In this document: positions 34,004-45,769 of the stretch, in pieces
Numbering within the stretch: position 1 is the first letter of the stretch
How the letters are laid out: the number at the start of each line of letters is the position of its first letter
The notes under the pieces: model-generated
Seen by the model: the letters and a program-made list of their open reading frames with translations, nothing else
Told to the model about the DNA's origin: nothing
The model's database searches: none
Origin: Hyparrhenia diplandra
Lineage: Eukaryota; Streptophyta; Magnoliopsida; Poales; Poaceae
Assembly (NCBI GenBank): GCA_015847255.1
Contig: JADLZK010008549.1
Location: forward strand, 1 to 64,000
DNA length: 64,000 nt
Reading direction: 5' to 3'
Made by a program: the position numbers and the translations under genes

Positions 34004-35357
34004 AGTGGTTACAGGCTGGTTTTATTCAGCCCAAGAGGAATCTTTCTTCACAAAGCATTTGACCAGAATATGGATTACAAGAAGTCGCACAACAAAAAGG
34101 TCAACAAGTGATTAGCTACACCATAACTACAAAGATGAAGCAAGAAACTAAAAGACATTTATTTATGATGATTTTGGTATTATCATAACAAAGACCTATT
34201 ACATCAAGACCTGAAGTAGGAATGGTATCAAGATGTTCGTGAGTAATCGAATCCCCAACTTGAGGACACTTTAAGGATACCAAGAAAGTATTACATGGAT
34301 TGATTGATATAACAAATAGATGTATAAACGAAAAGAAATGCAAATAGATCTCTAAAACCTGAAGATAGAAACCACAAGTAAGCCACAAATAATATGAAGA
34401 CGTGGAACCCAAACTACCCGATGACAAATGGAGGAGGCAAATAAGCCCAGGAGATGATATTATTGGACCGCCTACCAAGCACAGGCTACCAATAACCGAC
34501 GCTAGCAGCCACTCACTCCCTATGACAGCCGCAAGTAAAACAAAATCCAATTTTTTGACCATTAAAAATCACACATCTATGCTCATAATATACGCAATTG
34601 CTTCGCACAACATACAGCTAAAAAAAGGCATCTAAATCTAAAATATCAATATACATCAGTATAAGAATGAAAGTACTTTGGCACTTTGTAGGTATTCGTA
34701 AAAACAACTAGCAAGGACTCCGTGATAGAAACTATAAATAAATACAAAGATTCTCGGGACAGTTTTAATTGCTCCCTTGAACTCTTTTCAGCAAACAAGT
34801 TGACTTAATGGCAACCAGCGTAAGTTGTTTAACCTTTCAAGAGGCAAAGAACACGGAAACCCAAAATGGATAGAGGGACTGAAACTAGCACAAGACCTGG
34901 ATCTTAGTCTTCCATCTTAGCCAAGGACATTTCAAAATATAAATAAAAAGAGTTATCGCCAAAAGAAGAGGAAAAAAAAAAGGAAAGTCATTTGAAAACG
35001 AAGAGAAAATGATTCGCCCCAACAAGAACCCGAAAGACTTGGACTCACGCCCCCACTAATCCCACGGATGACAGCCTGAAAGATCCTAACAGTAATCAAA
35101 GACGAAACGCAACAAATTCCTCGCGAAAACCATGGCATTTCTTTCGCACCCAAAGAACCGACGCGATTGATCGAGGGAACACCTGAAAGCGGTTGAAGAA
35201 CCCAACGAATCGCACCGAATCCGAGGCTGATTCCAAAGGCTTAAGGTCGCGCCTTTGAATCGCCCTTAAAAACTTTTTTTAGATTACGCCTAAAAGCGCG
35301 TTTTTGAATCGCCCAAAAACTAACTGCCGGCATTGCGGGGGCTAAAAAAAACACACC
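34004..35357 (-). other. 5' leader region of EDR2-like gene
   Basis: The stretch lies between the start codon at 34003 and a TATA box at 35358-35366. It contains no coding exon that I can join to the gene. By analogy with this family it may hold untranslated exons and an intron; the GC-rich block 35000-35350 is a likely first leader exon. Splice sites cannot be fixed from sequence alone. Confidence 0.4.
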
Positions 35358-35366
35358 TATTTATAT
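35358..35366 (-). promoter_or_regulatory. TATA box, minus strand
   Basis: On the minus strand ATATAAATA stands upstream of a GC-rich leader, the correct side for the EDR2-like gene. A start about 30 bases downstream (near 35330) would be expected. Confidence 0.45.
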
Positions 35367-35520
35367 GCCCAAAAAAAAAAAAAAATCCCGTTGACAGGAA
35401 ACCCGTGTGTCTGCACTAAGAAGCCAAGGTTGGCTCGCCGGCCGGCCCATCCATCCAGAAATGAAACAAGAACAAGAAACCAAAAAGCTCTCAAACCGAC
35501 ACGCCCACGAGCAACAATAA

Positions 35521-35907
35521 TCAAAGCCGTTCCCTTTTCCTGCCAAAAGCAGCAAAGATCCACCCAGAAACAGAAACTTCCCCATTCCCGGCCACAAGCT
35601 CGCCGGCCGCAGTCGTCGTTCCAATCCCGCGAATAACAGTTACCAAGCACCGATTGTTTTCCCCAATGATGAAACCGAGATAGCCAACCGTCACACACGG
35701 CACACGACACAACGGAGGGGAGACGGCATTACCCGAAGAATGCGCGCGGGGCGGGCGGCCGGGCGTGGTTGCCGCGGCGGAGCGGAGCAAAGGCACGAGG
35801 AGGAGGATCAGAGCGAGGAAGAAGGGGAGCAAGTGGAGCCGCCGAGATGGTGGTGGTGGTTCATGTGCTTGCGCGTGTGGCGTCTGTGTCTGCGTGTTAT
35901 ACTCCAC
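35521..35907 (-). other. Possible signal-peptide exon, no ATG in frame
   Basis: The minus-strand frame encodes RRLHLLPFFLALILLLVPLL then RSAAATTPGRPP, a classic signal peptide, followed by a GTAATG sequence (near 35732) that could be a splice donor. The frame has no ATG: it opens with GTG at 35907, and the nearest ATG (35862) is in another frame. It may be the first exon of a gene whose remainder is not recognisable, with a frameshift between ATG and signal sequence, or a chance hydrophobic frame. Confidence 0.25.
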
Positions 35908-35990
35908 GTGGGGGAGGGGAGATTGAGAAGGTTCAGAGGAGGGAAGGAAGGTGGAATGGAAAAGAGGGAGAGGAGAGGGTGACCATGGAG

Positions 35991-36331
35991 GTGGCTACAA
36001 TACAAGGTTGCAGCCTTTCTCTCTCATCCTGCTTCTGTTGCTTTTTAACGTTGTACAGTAGTACTGATTAACTTTTTTTTAAGATTACAGTACATTTTTT
36101 TACTTATTTATTTTTCTAATCCTTTCTTTCTTATCTGAAAAAAGTTCCCTTTTACTACATGTACCTTTTCGTGCTTTTGTGACTTGTGTGTCAGTGAGTG
36201 GGGTAGGCTTGGTTTGGTTTTAAATTGTTTGCTGCAGACATAAATTGGTTGGTTGTGAATTTGGCCAAAGTTTGGTGGAGGGGGGAGCTGGGAACAGTGG
36301 ATGATGCCTTGCCTGCCATCCACCATTCAAT
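35991..36331. other. Intergenic, no gene seen
   Basis: Mixed-composition DNA between the possible signal-peptide exon and a MITE. Nothing supported. Confidence 0.4.
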
Positions 36332-36617
36332 GGGTGTGTTTAGTTCCCAAAATTTTCTCCAAAATTTCCTACATTCCCATCACATCGTATCACATCGAAA
36401 CATTAAATGCACTTAAAGATGCATGTCCGGAGTATGAAATGTAGGTAAAAAAATAAACTAATTACACAGTTTAGATGTACATTGCGAGACGATTCTTTTG
36501 AGCCTAGTTATGTCATGGTAGGATAATATTTACCACTAACAAACGAAACGTGCTACAGTATACGATGTGACACGCTACAGGAATTTTGCCTCAAAATTTT
36601 GGGATCTAAACACACCC
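36332..36617. mobile_element. MITE, GGGTGTGTTTAG family, copy 1
   Basis: Termini GGGTGTGTTTAGTTCCCAAA and (inverted) GGGTGTGTTTAGATCCCAAA, both flanked by AAT (36329-36331 and 36618-36620). The interior includes GCACAGTTTAGAT-like sequence, GAGACGATTCTTTTGAGCCT and TGCTACAGGAATTTTG, shared with copies at 42959-43236 and 44964-45239. PIF/Harbinger-like by terminus and 3-bp duplication. Confidence 0.85.
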
Positions 36618-36620
36618 AAT

Positions 36621-37019
36621 ATAAACTGCTGCACAAACTCTGTGAAAATGCAGGCCGACTTTTATAGCTGTGAATTGAATCCAGAGATGTTTGGTGCATG
36701 TGTGGATTGCCACCGAAATGGGCACTGGTTTAGGTGGAGCCAGGCTTTTCAGTACTGTATCGATCTTGCATGAACAGACTCCAGAGATACATGAACAGAT
36801 AGCATTTTTGGAAGTGATCAAGGCACGAAGGATAGCCAAATGTTGGAATAGGAAGCTAGCGGCAGCAAGCTAAATTCCAGATTGCTAGACTTATGTTATG
36901 TATATGGGCTTTTAAATTTTTATTTTTATTTGAGACCAAATATATTATGGTTCTGTTTGGATACACCCTTAAAGTTTAGCAGCTAGAGATCTAAATGGGG
37001 GTAGATACTTATCAGCCAT
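36621..37019. other. Intergenic, no gene seen
   Basis: Short spacer with a frame at 36606-36873 on both strands but no domain. Nothing further. Confidence 0.4.
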
Positions 37020-38742
37020 TTTACCCAACCAAAAATCCCCCCCCCCCTCCCAGCCTCCCCGCCCTGCTCCCCGGCGGCAATGGGCGAAACCGTGACGCCG
37101 GCGGCAAACACCCCCCCCCCCACTGCGCTCTTCCGCCGCCGCCCGCCCGAAGGAGGCAGCCGGGAGGCCCGCGGCCTCTCCGGGAGGCGGCGGCGGTATC
37201 TCGGCGGCAAGGCGGCGCTCAAGGCGGGAGCGGCTCGATGGCTATCCATGGCGGCGCGGATTCGCCCGGCGACATCGAGATCTCTGCCTCCCCGGTGGAT
37301 ACTGCCCTCCATCGACCGGATCACGGCGGCGAGTGGTGCGGAGGCGTGCGTCCGGTGGCGCGTCGGCGGTCGGGCGGCGGCGGCTCCGGCTTTTGGGTGT
37401 TGTTGGTGGTGGCGGTGTTGTCGCCCGTGTGCTGCTCCCGGCGTGCGCACGGGCGCTGGGAGTGGGACGGAGGCGTGGTGGCTGTCCGTGGCTCGTTGGA
37501 TCGCGCCGCTCGCATGGCGCCGGGGTCGCGATTGCTCTGGCGTTTCCCGTGGTAGTGGTGCGACTTCTTAGGTGACGCCAAGGTGTCGTGGGACGGCCAA
37601 GCCTTTGCTCGGTGCAGCGGTCTTTGTGGTGGTCGTGCTACGGTGCCGGGGCCTAGTGGAGGCCGCCCTACTCAATCGGGGCCGGACGGGGCGGGCGAGG
37701 GGCGGCGGCGGGGTTCCCCCTCTCCATTTGCCCCTCCTTCTTCTTGTTGGTGGGCATTCTGTGGCGGTGGTTGGGGCTTTTGTTGGCGTTGGTGGGGGGG
37801 TCCTCGTCTACGCCGTCCTTCCCCCTTTGGCCTTGACTGCCGGCGTGGGGCGGTTGTTGTGAAGATGGAGGCTTCGACATCTCTAGGGGCACTAGCGGGA
37901 CCCCGCTCCAAGTCCGATACCTTTCGGGCTTTGGTGATTGTGCGTGGCGGCGGGTGGTGCGGGTGGTGGACATGCACGGCGGTGGGAGGTCAGTCCGCGA
38001 TGGCCTATTTGGAGCGGTGCTGACGCAGCTTTGCGGCTACTAGCATGGCCGGCGCGTCGATCTTCCCGGGAAGGCTTCTACAAGTATGGCAACGCTGGCT
38101 CGGGTAAACCGGTGGGGAACCGAGATCGTGACCGGGGTCCGTGTTGTCGGTATTTTGGGCTTAAAGCCTAGCGACGGCGACACTGCGGTGCCATTCTCCC
38201 CGTTGAGGGCGTCGTGTCCCCGCACTCCACGGGTGAAACCCGTCCCTTTGTGGGGACGGGCGACGGCAGCGCTTCGGACGTCGTAACCTTTTTGAAGGCG
38301 TCGTCGTGGTTATGGCTTGGTCGGGGTGGTCTCGTGGCAGGGCCTGGTTTCATTATTTCCGCGGTCGTGTCCTGGGGTTTTTGTGCTAGTTGTGGAGTAG
38401 GTTTGTTGTCGATGTCCCAATCCGACTGGCCGTTGTGGATGGAGGTTCGCGTTGATGACCCAATCCAACCGAAGCGGAGCGTCATGTTTATTTTCCTCCC
38501 ATCTGAGTTGTTGGTTGTGTTGAGTTGCTTTAGTTGGGTCTCTTCGACCAAGTGTTGAGTGGGCGCTAGTTGTGGCACGAGTTGAGTTGATCTAGTATCT
38601 AGGTGTGCAGGGGGAGTAGGATACCCTCCACAATTGTATGGTTTTCTGGCCCGGTTTGCAGTAAAAAAACTGGGTTGGCGCTTGCCTTTTCCTTTATTCG
38701 ATAGAAATCGCAGCAAAAGCTTTGCCGTCCTTTCTAAAAAAA
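37020..38742 (+). mobile_element. GC-rich non-LTR retroelement remnant
   Basis: A GC-rich block opens with a long C run (37037-37047) and ends CGCAGCAAAAGCTTTGCCG, TCCTTTCTAAAAAAA (to 38742), the pattern of grass LINE or SINE tails. Long frames on both strands in 37080-38300 are Ala, Gly and Arg rich without a recognisable RT or endonuclease. I read it as a 5'-truncated or non-autonomous retroelement in plus orientation; its 5' limit is uncertain. Confidence 0.5.
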
Positions 38743-40744
38743 ACTCTAGCCTCCGGACTTGAAGGGGTTGCCCAAGCATAAGGCAGCCTTGATGTCCTCT
38801 ATCTGTGAAATTCAGGTAGCTAATAATAATTAATCTAGCAGATCTGGGTTCGACTCTCCGTATGAGCGAATTTAAACAGACTGTATTATTAAAAAATTAA
38901 AAAAATAGGCTGGAGTTTCCTTTGCTGGCTTCGGTAAAATAAAAAGTAACTAATAATAAACATAGGAGTATAGACTACTAAAATACTATCAGTAGAGAAG
39001 GGTTGGTTTGCCCTGTTTCTGTTGTTTGGCCCGGGATCCTCGAAGTTACACAAATTAATCCGCAGTGCCCAAGAGAAGATGCTGCTGCCTGCTGGAGGTT
39101 AAAATTTTAGGCAATGCACGCTCCGATCCAGAGCAGACGATCATCGCTGGTGACAAAACGTTGCTGAATCCGATAGAGGGCGCGGAGCACCAGAAATGTC
39201 CATGCACTGCTGTGGTACCCTACCCATGATGTCTCTCTAGCTAGGCGAAAAATGATGTCACCCTACCCTACACGGCGTGCTTTCTTACGCACTTTTCGAA
39301 AACTTTTCGTCGTCTGGGTTATTCGAAAAGGACTTTTCGTCTCAACGTCAACAAACTCAACGTACAGCTCCAACGCGGCCGACAATTGTCATTCCAATGC
39401 ACAATAAGCAAAAGTTGTGTGTGTTTAGTTGGTGAAATATATTGGGTTGGGTAACATTTTTTGTTTGTATTTGATAATTATTGTCCTATCGTGAATTAGC
39501 TAAGCTCAAAAGATTCGCCTCAAGACTTTTCGATGTGACAGTTTCTTTGTATCATTTTTTGGATTCACTTTTCGGGAAGTGAACATGACCCTAGTAATAT
39601 ACTTAAACTTCTTCTTCCAATTATTTATTTATGCACCCAACTAAAGTTTAGCTAGCTAAAATTTTAAAGCTAAACTTTATCTAACTAAAACTTCTCCCAA
39701 CTAAGCCTTAGTTGGGTGCTTAGCTAAATTTTTCTTCTAAAAAAAAGATTCAGCTAAATTATTAGCTAAGTTTAACTGGTTCAAACAGCTAAAATCAAAT
39801 TAACTCTAGCTTGTCTTTTAACTGTTTGAATTCATAGCAACTATTGGTGGATCCGAAAATATATATATACGTGTATATAAATGGTATTTTTTTAATAAAA
39901 TCTAGATAATATTTTCTTCTCGAATGTAGTACACGGGTGTCAGACATCCGAGTAGCTACATATCCGTATCATATATCCCAACTTTCGATACTATTTAGAT
40001 TTGGTTACGTACTTAACTATTCTGTTTCTTAATTTCTTCAATCGGATAGACGGTCCGACAAATTACTTACTACCCATAACGTTTTCACCTCTGCACCTCT
40101 CTGCAATTGTTCAACTTTAACACTATCTAAATATGTGGGCCCTTATGCTATAATTTAATTTACCTTGTCCCCACTGGCAGTAAAGAATAGAGAAGAAAAA
40201 AAGGAGCTATGTGGACCCACCTAATTATCAGTTTGTGTGAATCTAGTACTTTCTCACTAGCGACAAATACAAGTAAGGTAAATGTTGATGTACTACAAGA
40301 AAGGAGAAAATAGTCAACAAATTGAACATGCAAGCCAATGTAATGATTGATCTAGACATCAAGTAAATGTGAGAAGGACTAGAAAAGATCAGAAAGTGGG
40401 ACATGGATAAAGGCAACAATAAAAAAAAGGATTCTTACAAAAAAAAAAGAGGCAACAAGAGTAGCTTGGGTCTTACAACTTGATTTATTGCTAAACACTT
40501 GGTTTTATTATTGGTCTCTAAGCCCTTTTTCTCTCCTCCCCATGCATTAAACTCCTAATCCATTCAAGTGATCCATTTCAGTGAGAGTATAGAAGTGAAG
40601 TAGAACGGATGTGCTAGATCCACAGTAGAAGTGAAGTAAAATGGAGATTGCAACTGAATTTCTATACACGTGTTTAGCTAGATTTTAGGTAGCTAGCAGT
40701 AACTAAAATTCTATCCGATGTATAACTAACTTTAAAAAAAAAAA
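38743..40744. other. AT-rich intergenic stretch with MITE debris
   Basis: No gene. Fragments resembling MITE ends occur (GTGTGTGTTTAGTTGGTG at 39418; AGTTTAGCTAGCTAAAATT near 39650). A purine-rich poly(A)-containing patch lies around 40430-40450. Confidence 0.45.
39633..39719. repeat. Short hairpin repeat
   Basis: GCACCCAACTAAAG at the left and CCTTAGTTGGGTGC at the right are inverted copies 87 bases apart, with GCTAAA/TTTAGC repeats between. This is a small foldback MITE or an end pair of a deleted one. Confidence 0.7.
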
Positions 40745-41010
40745 ACAGGACGCTACCCACCGAGGGGGTTCAAATCACGGTCTTCGCTTGACCTTTTCCT
40801 GGGATTTTTTCCGAGAATTTACCGGCGTTATGCATTCAGTGGTAAGCGACGTTCCCGTCGACGATGAGGCGCCAATGATGACTTCGAGAATCTCCAAATC
40901 TCGGGTACTCAGTCGTTCGGAGGTGCTCATATGGGTAGGGTTTACGTAAGTGTATTCATATGGGTGAGTGTGCGTGCGTGTTGTGAGTAAGTTGTATTGT
41001 GTAATTTTAA
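40745..41010 (+). mobile_element. SINE-like retroelement
   Basis: The order GGGGTTCAAATC, CTTCGCTTGACC, TTACCGGCGTTATGC, AGTGGTAAGCGACGTTCCCG, CGACGATGAGGCGCC, ACTCAGTCGTTCGGAGGTGC, TCATATGGGTAGGGTTTACG, GTGAGTGTGCGTGCG is that of a very common grass SINE/non-autonomous retroelement. GGTTCAAATC near its start could be a pol III B box. The 3' end near 41010 lacks a clean A tail. Confidence 0.6.
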
Positions 41011-41489
41011 AAATTGTGAGACGTTACACGTCCAAATTTTAAGGGACAAGATATTTTGGTGTCACTCAGACGTGGGGCCATCAGGGTTTGCAGTGACACC
41101 TGTCCCTAGGGAAGTGCAACCTTCTCTGAAATGATGTCACCACCGACCATGTTGCATGGTATTGGTACTTATACTTAAAAAATTCTAGTATTATATATTT
41201 CAAACAAAATAAAAATGCTTCCCGTAAAAGTTTTGTTCACTTGGAGAGCTTCGAAAGCGGACCTTAGCTAGCTAGCAAGGCTCCAAGTTTGGATGGTGAT
41301 CTGGTCAGGTGCCAAACGCCCACACCGTCCGTCCGATGTGGTCCAAATAAACGGTCAAAGACGCGCACGTACCATGCATGCACGGAGGACACAACGGTCA
41401 CGCGTAGTACAGTACTACGTGTAGATGCATGATGGCTCACGTTGGACAAGGGAGTGTTGAATGGAAACTCCATGCATGCATGGTGTCCA
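41011..41489. other. Intergenic, no gene seen
   Basis: No recognisable gene. GC-richer around 41260-41420 with ATGCATGCATG palindromes. It ends at the LINE target duplication. Confidence 0.4.
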
Positions 41490-41497
41490 ATATTAGT

Positions 41498-42190
41498 TTT
41501 TTTGAAGGAAAACAGGAGGGGTTTGCACCCCTACTATGCTTTTATTAATAAACGTAAAAAGTACAGAGAAGATTACAAGGTTTCCTCAAGAAACAAAGAA
41601 GGAAACAAAGAAAATCAAAAAAATTACACAAAGGCTTCTACCCATTGCTTAAACCTTGAAGAATAAGAAGGCTTGGCCCGTAAAACAGCCCAAGAAAGTT
41701 CAGACTTGAAGATCTCCCGGCACCGACGAAGAGAGGGTGGAATTCCTCTGAAGATTTGATCATTACGTAGCATCCAAATTGCCCAGCACATTGAGACTAT
41801 TATTTCCATGAAGAATGGAACATTAAGCTGTGTCCTGAAGGTTTCCACAATGTAATCAACAGATAGATGGCTCGGTAAATGCAGACCAAGAAGATTCCAG
41901 CAAGTCAGGGCAAGAGGGCAGTCAAAAAACAGATGAAGTGAAGTTTCATCTATATTATCAATGCAATGGACACAACAGTAAGAGGGCAAATGCATGTTCC
42001 TTCTTCTTAACAAATGTCTTGTACTTAACATGTCTTTAATCAGGAGCCAAAAGAAAACCTTTCTCTTGTTCTCACAACTAGATTTCCAAAGCCACTTATA
42101 GATTGGGTGTGCCACTGGTTCTGCCCTATAGAACTTGTATGCTTGTGAAGTGGAGAATGAAGTGTTTCCCCAAGAGTAGGACCTCTGATC
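41498..42190 (-). mobile_element. 5'-truncated LINE with RT zinc-binding C-terminus
   Basis: Flanked by an 8-bp duplication ATATTAGT (41490-41497 and 42191-42198), with the poly(A) end as a T run at 41498-41503. The minus strand reads from the 5' truncation through FSTSQAYKFYRAEP, HPIYKWLWKSSCENKRKVF, RRRNMHLPSYCCVHC, ETSLHLFFDCPLALTCW and AIWMLRNDQIFRG to a stop at 41624. This is the zf-RVT domain that closes LINE ORF2 proteins in plants. The frame is intact over the insert. The catalytic RT and endonuclease were lost at integration. Confidence 0.9.
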
Positions 42191-42198
42191 ATATTAGT

Positions 42199-42955
42199 CG
42201 CTAGAATTCAAAAATGTCGGCTTTAATTTTGTTATTCATCATTTTTTTTGAGGGTGTTTTATATAATATTGGGATGGAACATACTACGAACCTGCTATTG
42301 TAGCTAGGTAAGAGACAATGCGTGGCGTGGAGACGCACAAATAATCATTGTGCGTACGTACGTGTTTGTTTGTTGGTTGGAAAAATGTACTCGTGCAACA
42401 TGCGGATCGAGCACGTACGTACGTAGATTGCACGCACGGCACACGGCACACGGCACGGTGGTTGTGCTAGCCGCAGGAGCATTTTGAGCATGACTACGTC
42501 ATGCGCTTTTTGGCAATGCCAAGCATGCGCGCACGGTGGTGGCTAGTCGGTCGATTTGTTGACCATATATATACATTACATTGTCGGTGTGATCTTTCAA
42601 ATTAACTAGCTCAAAAAACTTGAAAAGATATTCACGTAAAACAAAACTAAGAGGTCCTACGACGCATGCCATGCATTGCATTGCAGAAGAGTGGACCGCA
42701 TCTGTGTGGCTGTGGCAATCTTTCGGGTACTGTGTGAAGCGGCGAAGGAGATGGATCCCCCTGCGAGTCTTCAGACGGATATTTACCGCCATCAATGGTT
42801 AGGTTTGGTTTGACTGTCTGGCCGGCGTCCAGACCGCCGGGAGCAATCAATTCATGCGGACTTGGCAGTGACGTGCAAGAAAGAAGAAGCGATATGATTG
42901 GGCACACACACCCACTGATTAAAAGCACTCGTACAGGAGGAGTACTATGCGAAAC
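42199..42955. other. Intergenic, no gene seen
   Basis: Rich in ACGTACGT and CATGCATG palindromes (42350-42430). Open frames on both strands (42499-42997) overlap without domain. Nothing supported. Confidence 0.45.
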
Positions 42956-42958
42956 AAT

Positions 42959-43236
42959 GGCCCTGTTTAAAGCCCCAAATTTTGCACCAAATTTCACTAT
43001 GCAAAAAGAAGATTCCCCATTACATCACAATGTCGCACATGTATCGAGTACTAAATATAGGTAAAAAAATAAACTAATTGCACAGTTTAGATATGCGTTG
43101 CGAGGCGATTCTTTTGAGCCTAATTACGTCATGGTAGGATAATATTTACTACTAACAAAGCGAAGCGTGCAAACGATTGTCGGATGTGACATGCTACAGG
43201 AATTTTGCACCAAATTTTGGTGATCTAAACACACCC
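42959..43236. mobile_element. MITE, GGGTGTGTTTAG family, copy 2
   Basis: Left GGCCCTGTTTAAAGCCCC, right (inverted) GGGTGTGTTTAGATCACC, with AAT duplications (42956-42958 and 43237-43239). Same interior blocks and orientation as copy 1. Confidence 0.85.
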
Positions 43237-43294
43237 AATGTAGCTGAGGCTCTGTTGCTCATCAACTTTTTTCTTTAAAAAACTTTTGACGTAC

Positions 43295-43445
43295 TAGGCC
43301 CTGGTTTAGTTTATGAAAAAGTGAGAAAAGTCCTTAAAAAAACTAATTGCATAGCTTGGCTTGGTTAGAAAGCGTGAGACGAATCTTTTAAGCCTAGTTG
43401 GTCCATTATGGGGCAATAATTACCAAATACTTTACCGTCCTTTCG
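43295..43445. mobile_element. Related MITE fragment
   Basis: GGCCCTGGTTTAGTTTATG, then AAACTAATTGCATAGC and GAGACGAATCTTTTAAGCCT follow the order of the family at 42959 but with a different spacing. The right end is missing. Confidence 0.6.
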
Positions 43446-43639
43446 AAAAAAAAAACAAACGAAAAATGGTACGGTGGCCAAACCCAAAATATGTCACCAA
43501 CTAAACAACCATGAGTTGTTTTTATCACAAAATACTCCCTCAACTACCAGACAAATTATGTTAGCTCGACCAAATTTGTAGCAAAAAGTATTACCATTTA
43601 CTATGTCTCAAGCGTAGAATTATTTTGCTAGTGATCTAC

Positions 43640-44432
43640 ACTTGAGCCAAGTTTCACCCCCCAGCGTCTCCCTTTGGCGGCGCCTCTGCCGCCGCTCCTC
43701 CGCCTCCACGCTGCGGGTCCCCTTCCTTCCTCCTCCGGCATCACGCCGCGGGGGGCGGAGGAAGTGGGGATCCATCGTTTTTTTAATAAGTTTTCCATTT
43801 GATTGAGATTGAATCTTTAGGGTCTCCATGCGAATTTCTTGGTATTGGAGAACTATCTATTCCACATGCTCCTCTACGGCGATGTTGAGGTGGCAAGGTG
43901 GAATCGTCTTCTCCATGGCAGATCTGTTGAAGATGAGAACATCTATGGCGTCAACAACTTCAATAGGTTGATGGCATGGAGACCTCTATTTCCAAACAAC
44001 AACATCAATGTAGAGATGATGTCGTTGTCATGGATTAATTTTCGCCCGGTGTCTTCTCTTTTTTTGTTGCGGTTAGATCTAACCACATGATGAAAGACCG
44101 GGGAGAATAAGTTTTCAGTATTAGTCTTCCTTTCTTTGGTGGTAGAAAGAGGAAGAAGGTAGTCATAAGAAAGAAGAAGTTTGTCAACTCTGCCGTCGGG
44201 GGTTGTCCATTGGGCATATTTTATTAGGCCCATTGTTGTTGCCAGTGTTTACCTATGCAATCATCCATACCAACCGTCAAAATGGTTTGGTTTTGAGATT
44301 TGGAGCTATTCACAGTGTGGGTGCAAATTAGATTGAAATCAGTTTCTGGATATGTATTCCAGAGTGCTTGTAACATATACCCAGCTATTATCTAATATAT
44401 ATTTCTTCTTTTTGTCGTAAAAAAAGAAATCA
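43640..44432 (+). mobile_element. LINE-like 3' fragment
   Basis: A C/T-rich start, then non-coding sequence ending CTAATATATATTTCTTCTTT, GTCGTAAAAAAAG (to 44432), the usual close of a grass LINE. A frame at 43839-44090 (plus) has no recognised domain. The 5' end is not resolved. Confidence 0.5.
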
Positions 44433-44963
44433 ATGTATTATGAGAATATATTACATAAATAATCAAACAACACTTATTTTGTCTCACAAATGTAAGTATT
44501 TTTGCATATAATTTTAGTCAAAGGTATGTTTATGTGAGAATAATTAATGGACCTAATAAAAGGCTCTATTTTTTTAAAAAAAAAAAAAAGATGTACTGTT
44601 ATTCTAGGAAGGAAGGAAGTAGTAAAAGCATTCCTGCATCATCGCTGAATGATGCGCGTGCGTGCATGGGCCAAGCAGCTGCTCGATCAAAACGCCTGAG
44701 CTCACCTCACATTACATACAGATACCCATCAGGGTGGATTGGATCCGTCACCTTTATTATTTACCGTCGATGACAACCTTTTTTTCCCTCCTGTTCGTCG
44801 GTACTACCACTAGCTACCTGCACTGTGCTTGCATTGCGTGCGTGACTGGGACTCCACGGCCGGCGGAAAGGACACGATCACCAGACTGATGCTGATCGAC
44901 CACGACCACCAAGCTTTGTTTGCGGCTTTCCGGCATTCAAACGCATGCGTGTAGAGCTGGCTA
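44433..44963. other. Intergenic, no gene seen
   Basis: A poly(A) run at 44575-44590 and a GCGTGCGTGCATG patch; no gene. Confidence 0.4.
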
Positions 44964-45239
44964 CGGTGTGTTTAGATCACCAAAATTTGGTGCAAAATTC
45001 CTGTAGCACGTCACATCCGACAATGTAGCACGTTTCGTTTGTTAGTGGTAAACATTATCCTATGGCGACGTAATTAGGCTCAAAAGAATCGATGCCGCAA
45101 CGCACATCTAAACTGTGCAATTAGTTTATTTTTTTACCTACATTTAATACTCGATACATGTGCCGACATTGTGATGTGATAGGGAATCTTCGTTTTTGCA
45201 TAGTGGAATTTGGGGAAGAATTTTAGGATCTAAACAGGG
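44964..45239. mobile_element. MITE, GGGTGTGTTTAG family, copy 3 (inverted)
   Basis: Reverse orientation to copies 1 and 2: CGGTGTGTTTAGATCACC at the left, CTTAGGATCTAAACAGGG-like sequence at the right. A CTA duplication flanks it (44961-44963 and 45240-45242). Confidence 0.8.
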
Positions 45240-45242
45240 CTA

Positions 45243-45612
45243 TGTATTAAAAAAAAAGAGAATCTAGAAAGACAGAGTAGAAATATATACAAATTATGTA
45301 CTACAACACAGAAGATCACAATCAACACATGCAGTAACAACACTTAGGAGATATTTTTGGCTCCTGCCATTCCCGAAGGTCAGCCTCTTCCTTTATCTTC
45401 TGGATGTCGATTCTTTGTGCTCAAAAACTCATGCATTTCTTTCCTTCTAAATCTCCCAACAAACAAGAATATGATATAACGAAGTCCACGTCTAACTGTT
45501 GAAGGTGTTCGTCCAGATTTTTTTCCACCAAGCCTGGCTCCCTTTTATACACTGTACATTCCACGAGCAGCTAGGTTACTGCCCGGCCTACAAGTCACTT
45601 TCGTGTTACCTG
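45243..45612. other. Intergenic, no gene seen
   Basis: C/T-rich at 45370-45530, otherwise AT-rich. No gene. Confidence 0.4.
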
Positions 45613-45769
45613 CTCCCTCCGTTCCAAATTATAAAACCGTTTTGGCTTTTCTTCGTTGTATTTGTCATGCACATAGATATACACTATGTCTAGTCATCCA
45701 GATACATAGGAAAAGCAATGTATGTAGAAAAGTTAAAACGTTTTATAATTTAGAATGAATTTAGTATAT
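45613..45769. mobile_element. Stowaway MITE, right end eroded
   Basis: CTCCCTCCGTTCCAAATTAT starts at 45613, and AAACGTTTTATAATTTAGAA at the right is the inverted counterpart. The final CGGAGGGAG of the right terminus is lost and no TA pair flanks it. Confidence 0.8.

Noticed and set aside
35521..35907. 128-codon minus-strand CDS
   Set aside because: The frame opens with GTG, not ATG, so it is not a valid nuclear CDS as read; kept only as a possible exon.
36983..38779. Frames of 100-200 codons on both strands
   Set aside because: Same composition effect inside a GC-rich retroelement ending in poly(A); no recognisable protein.
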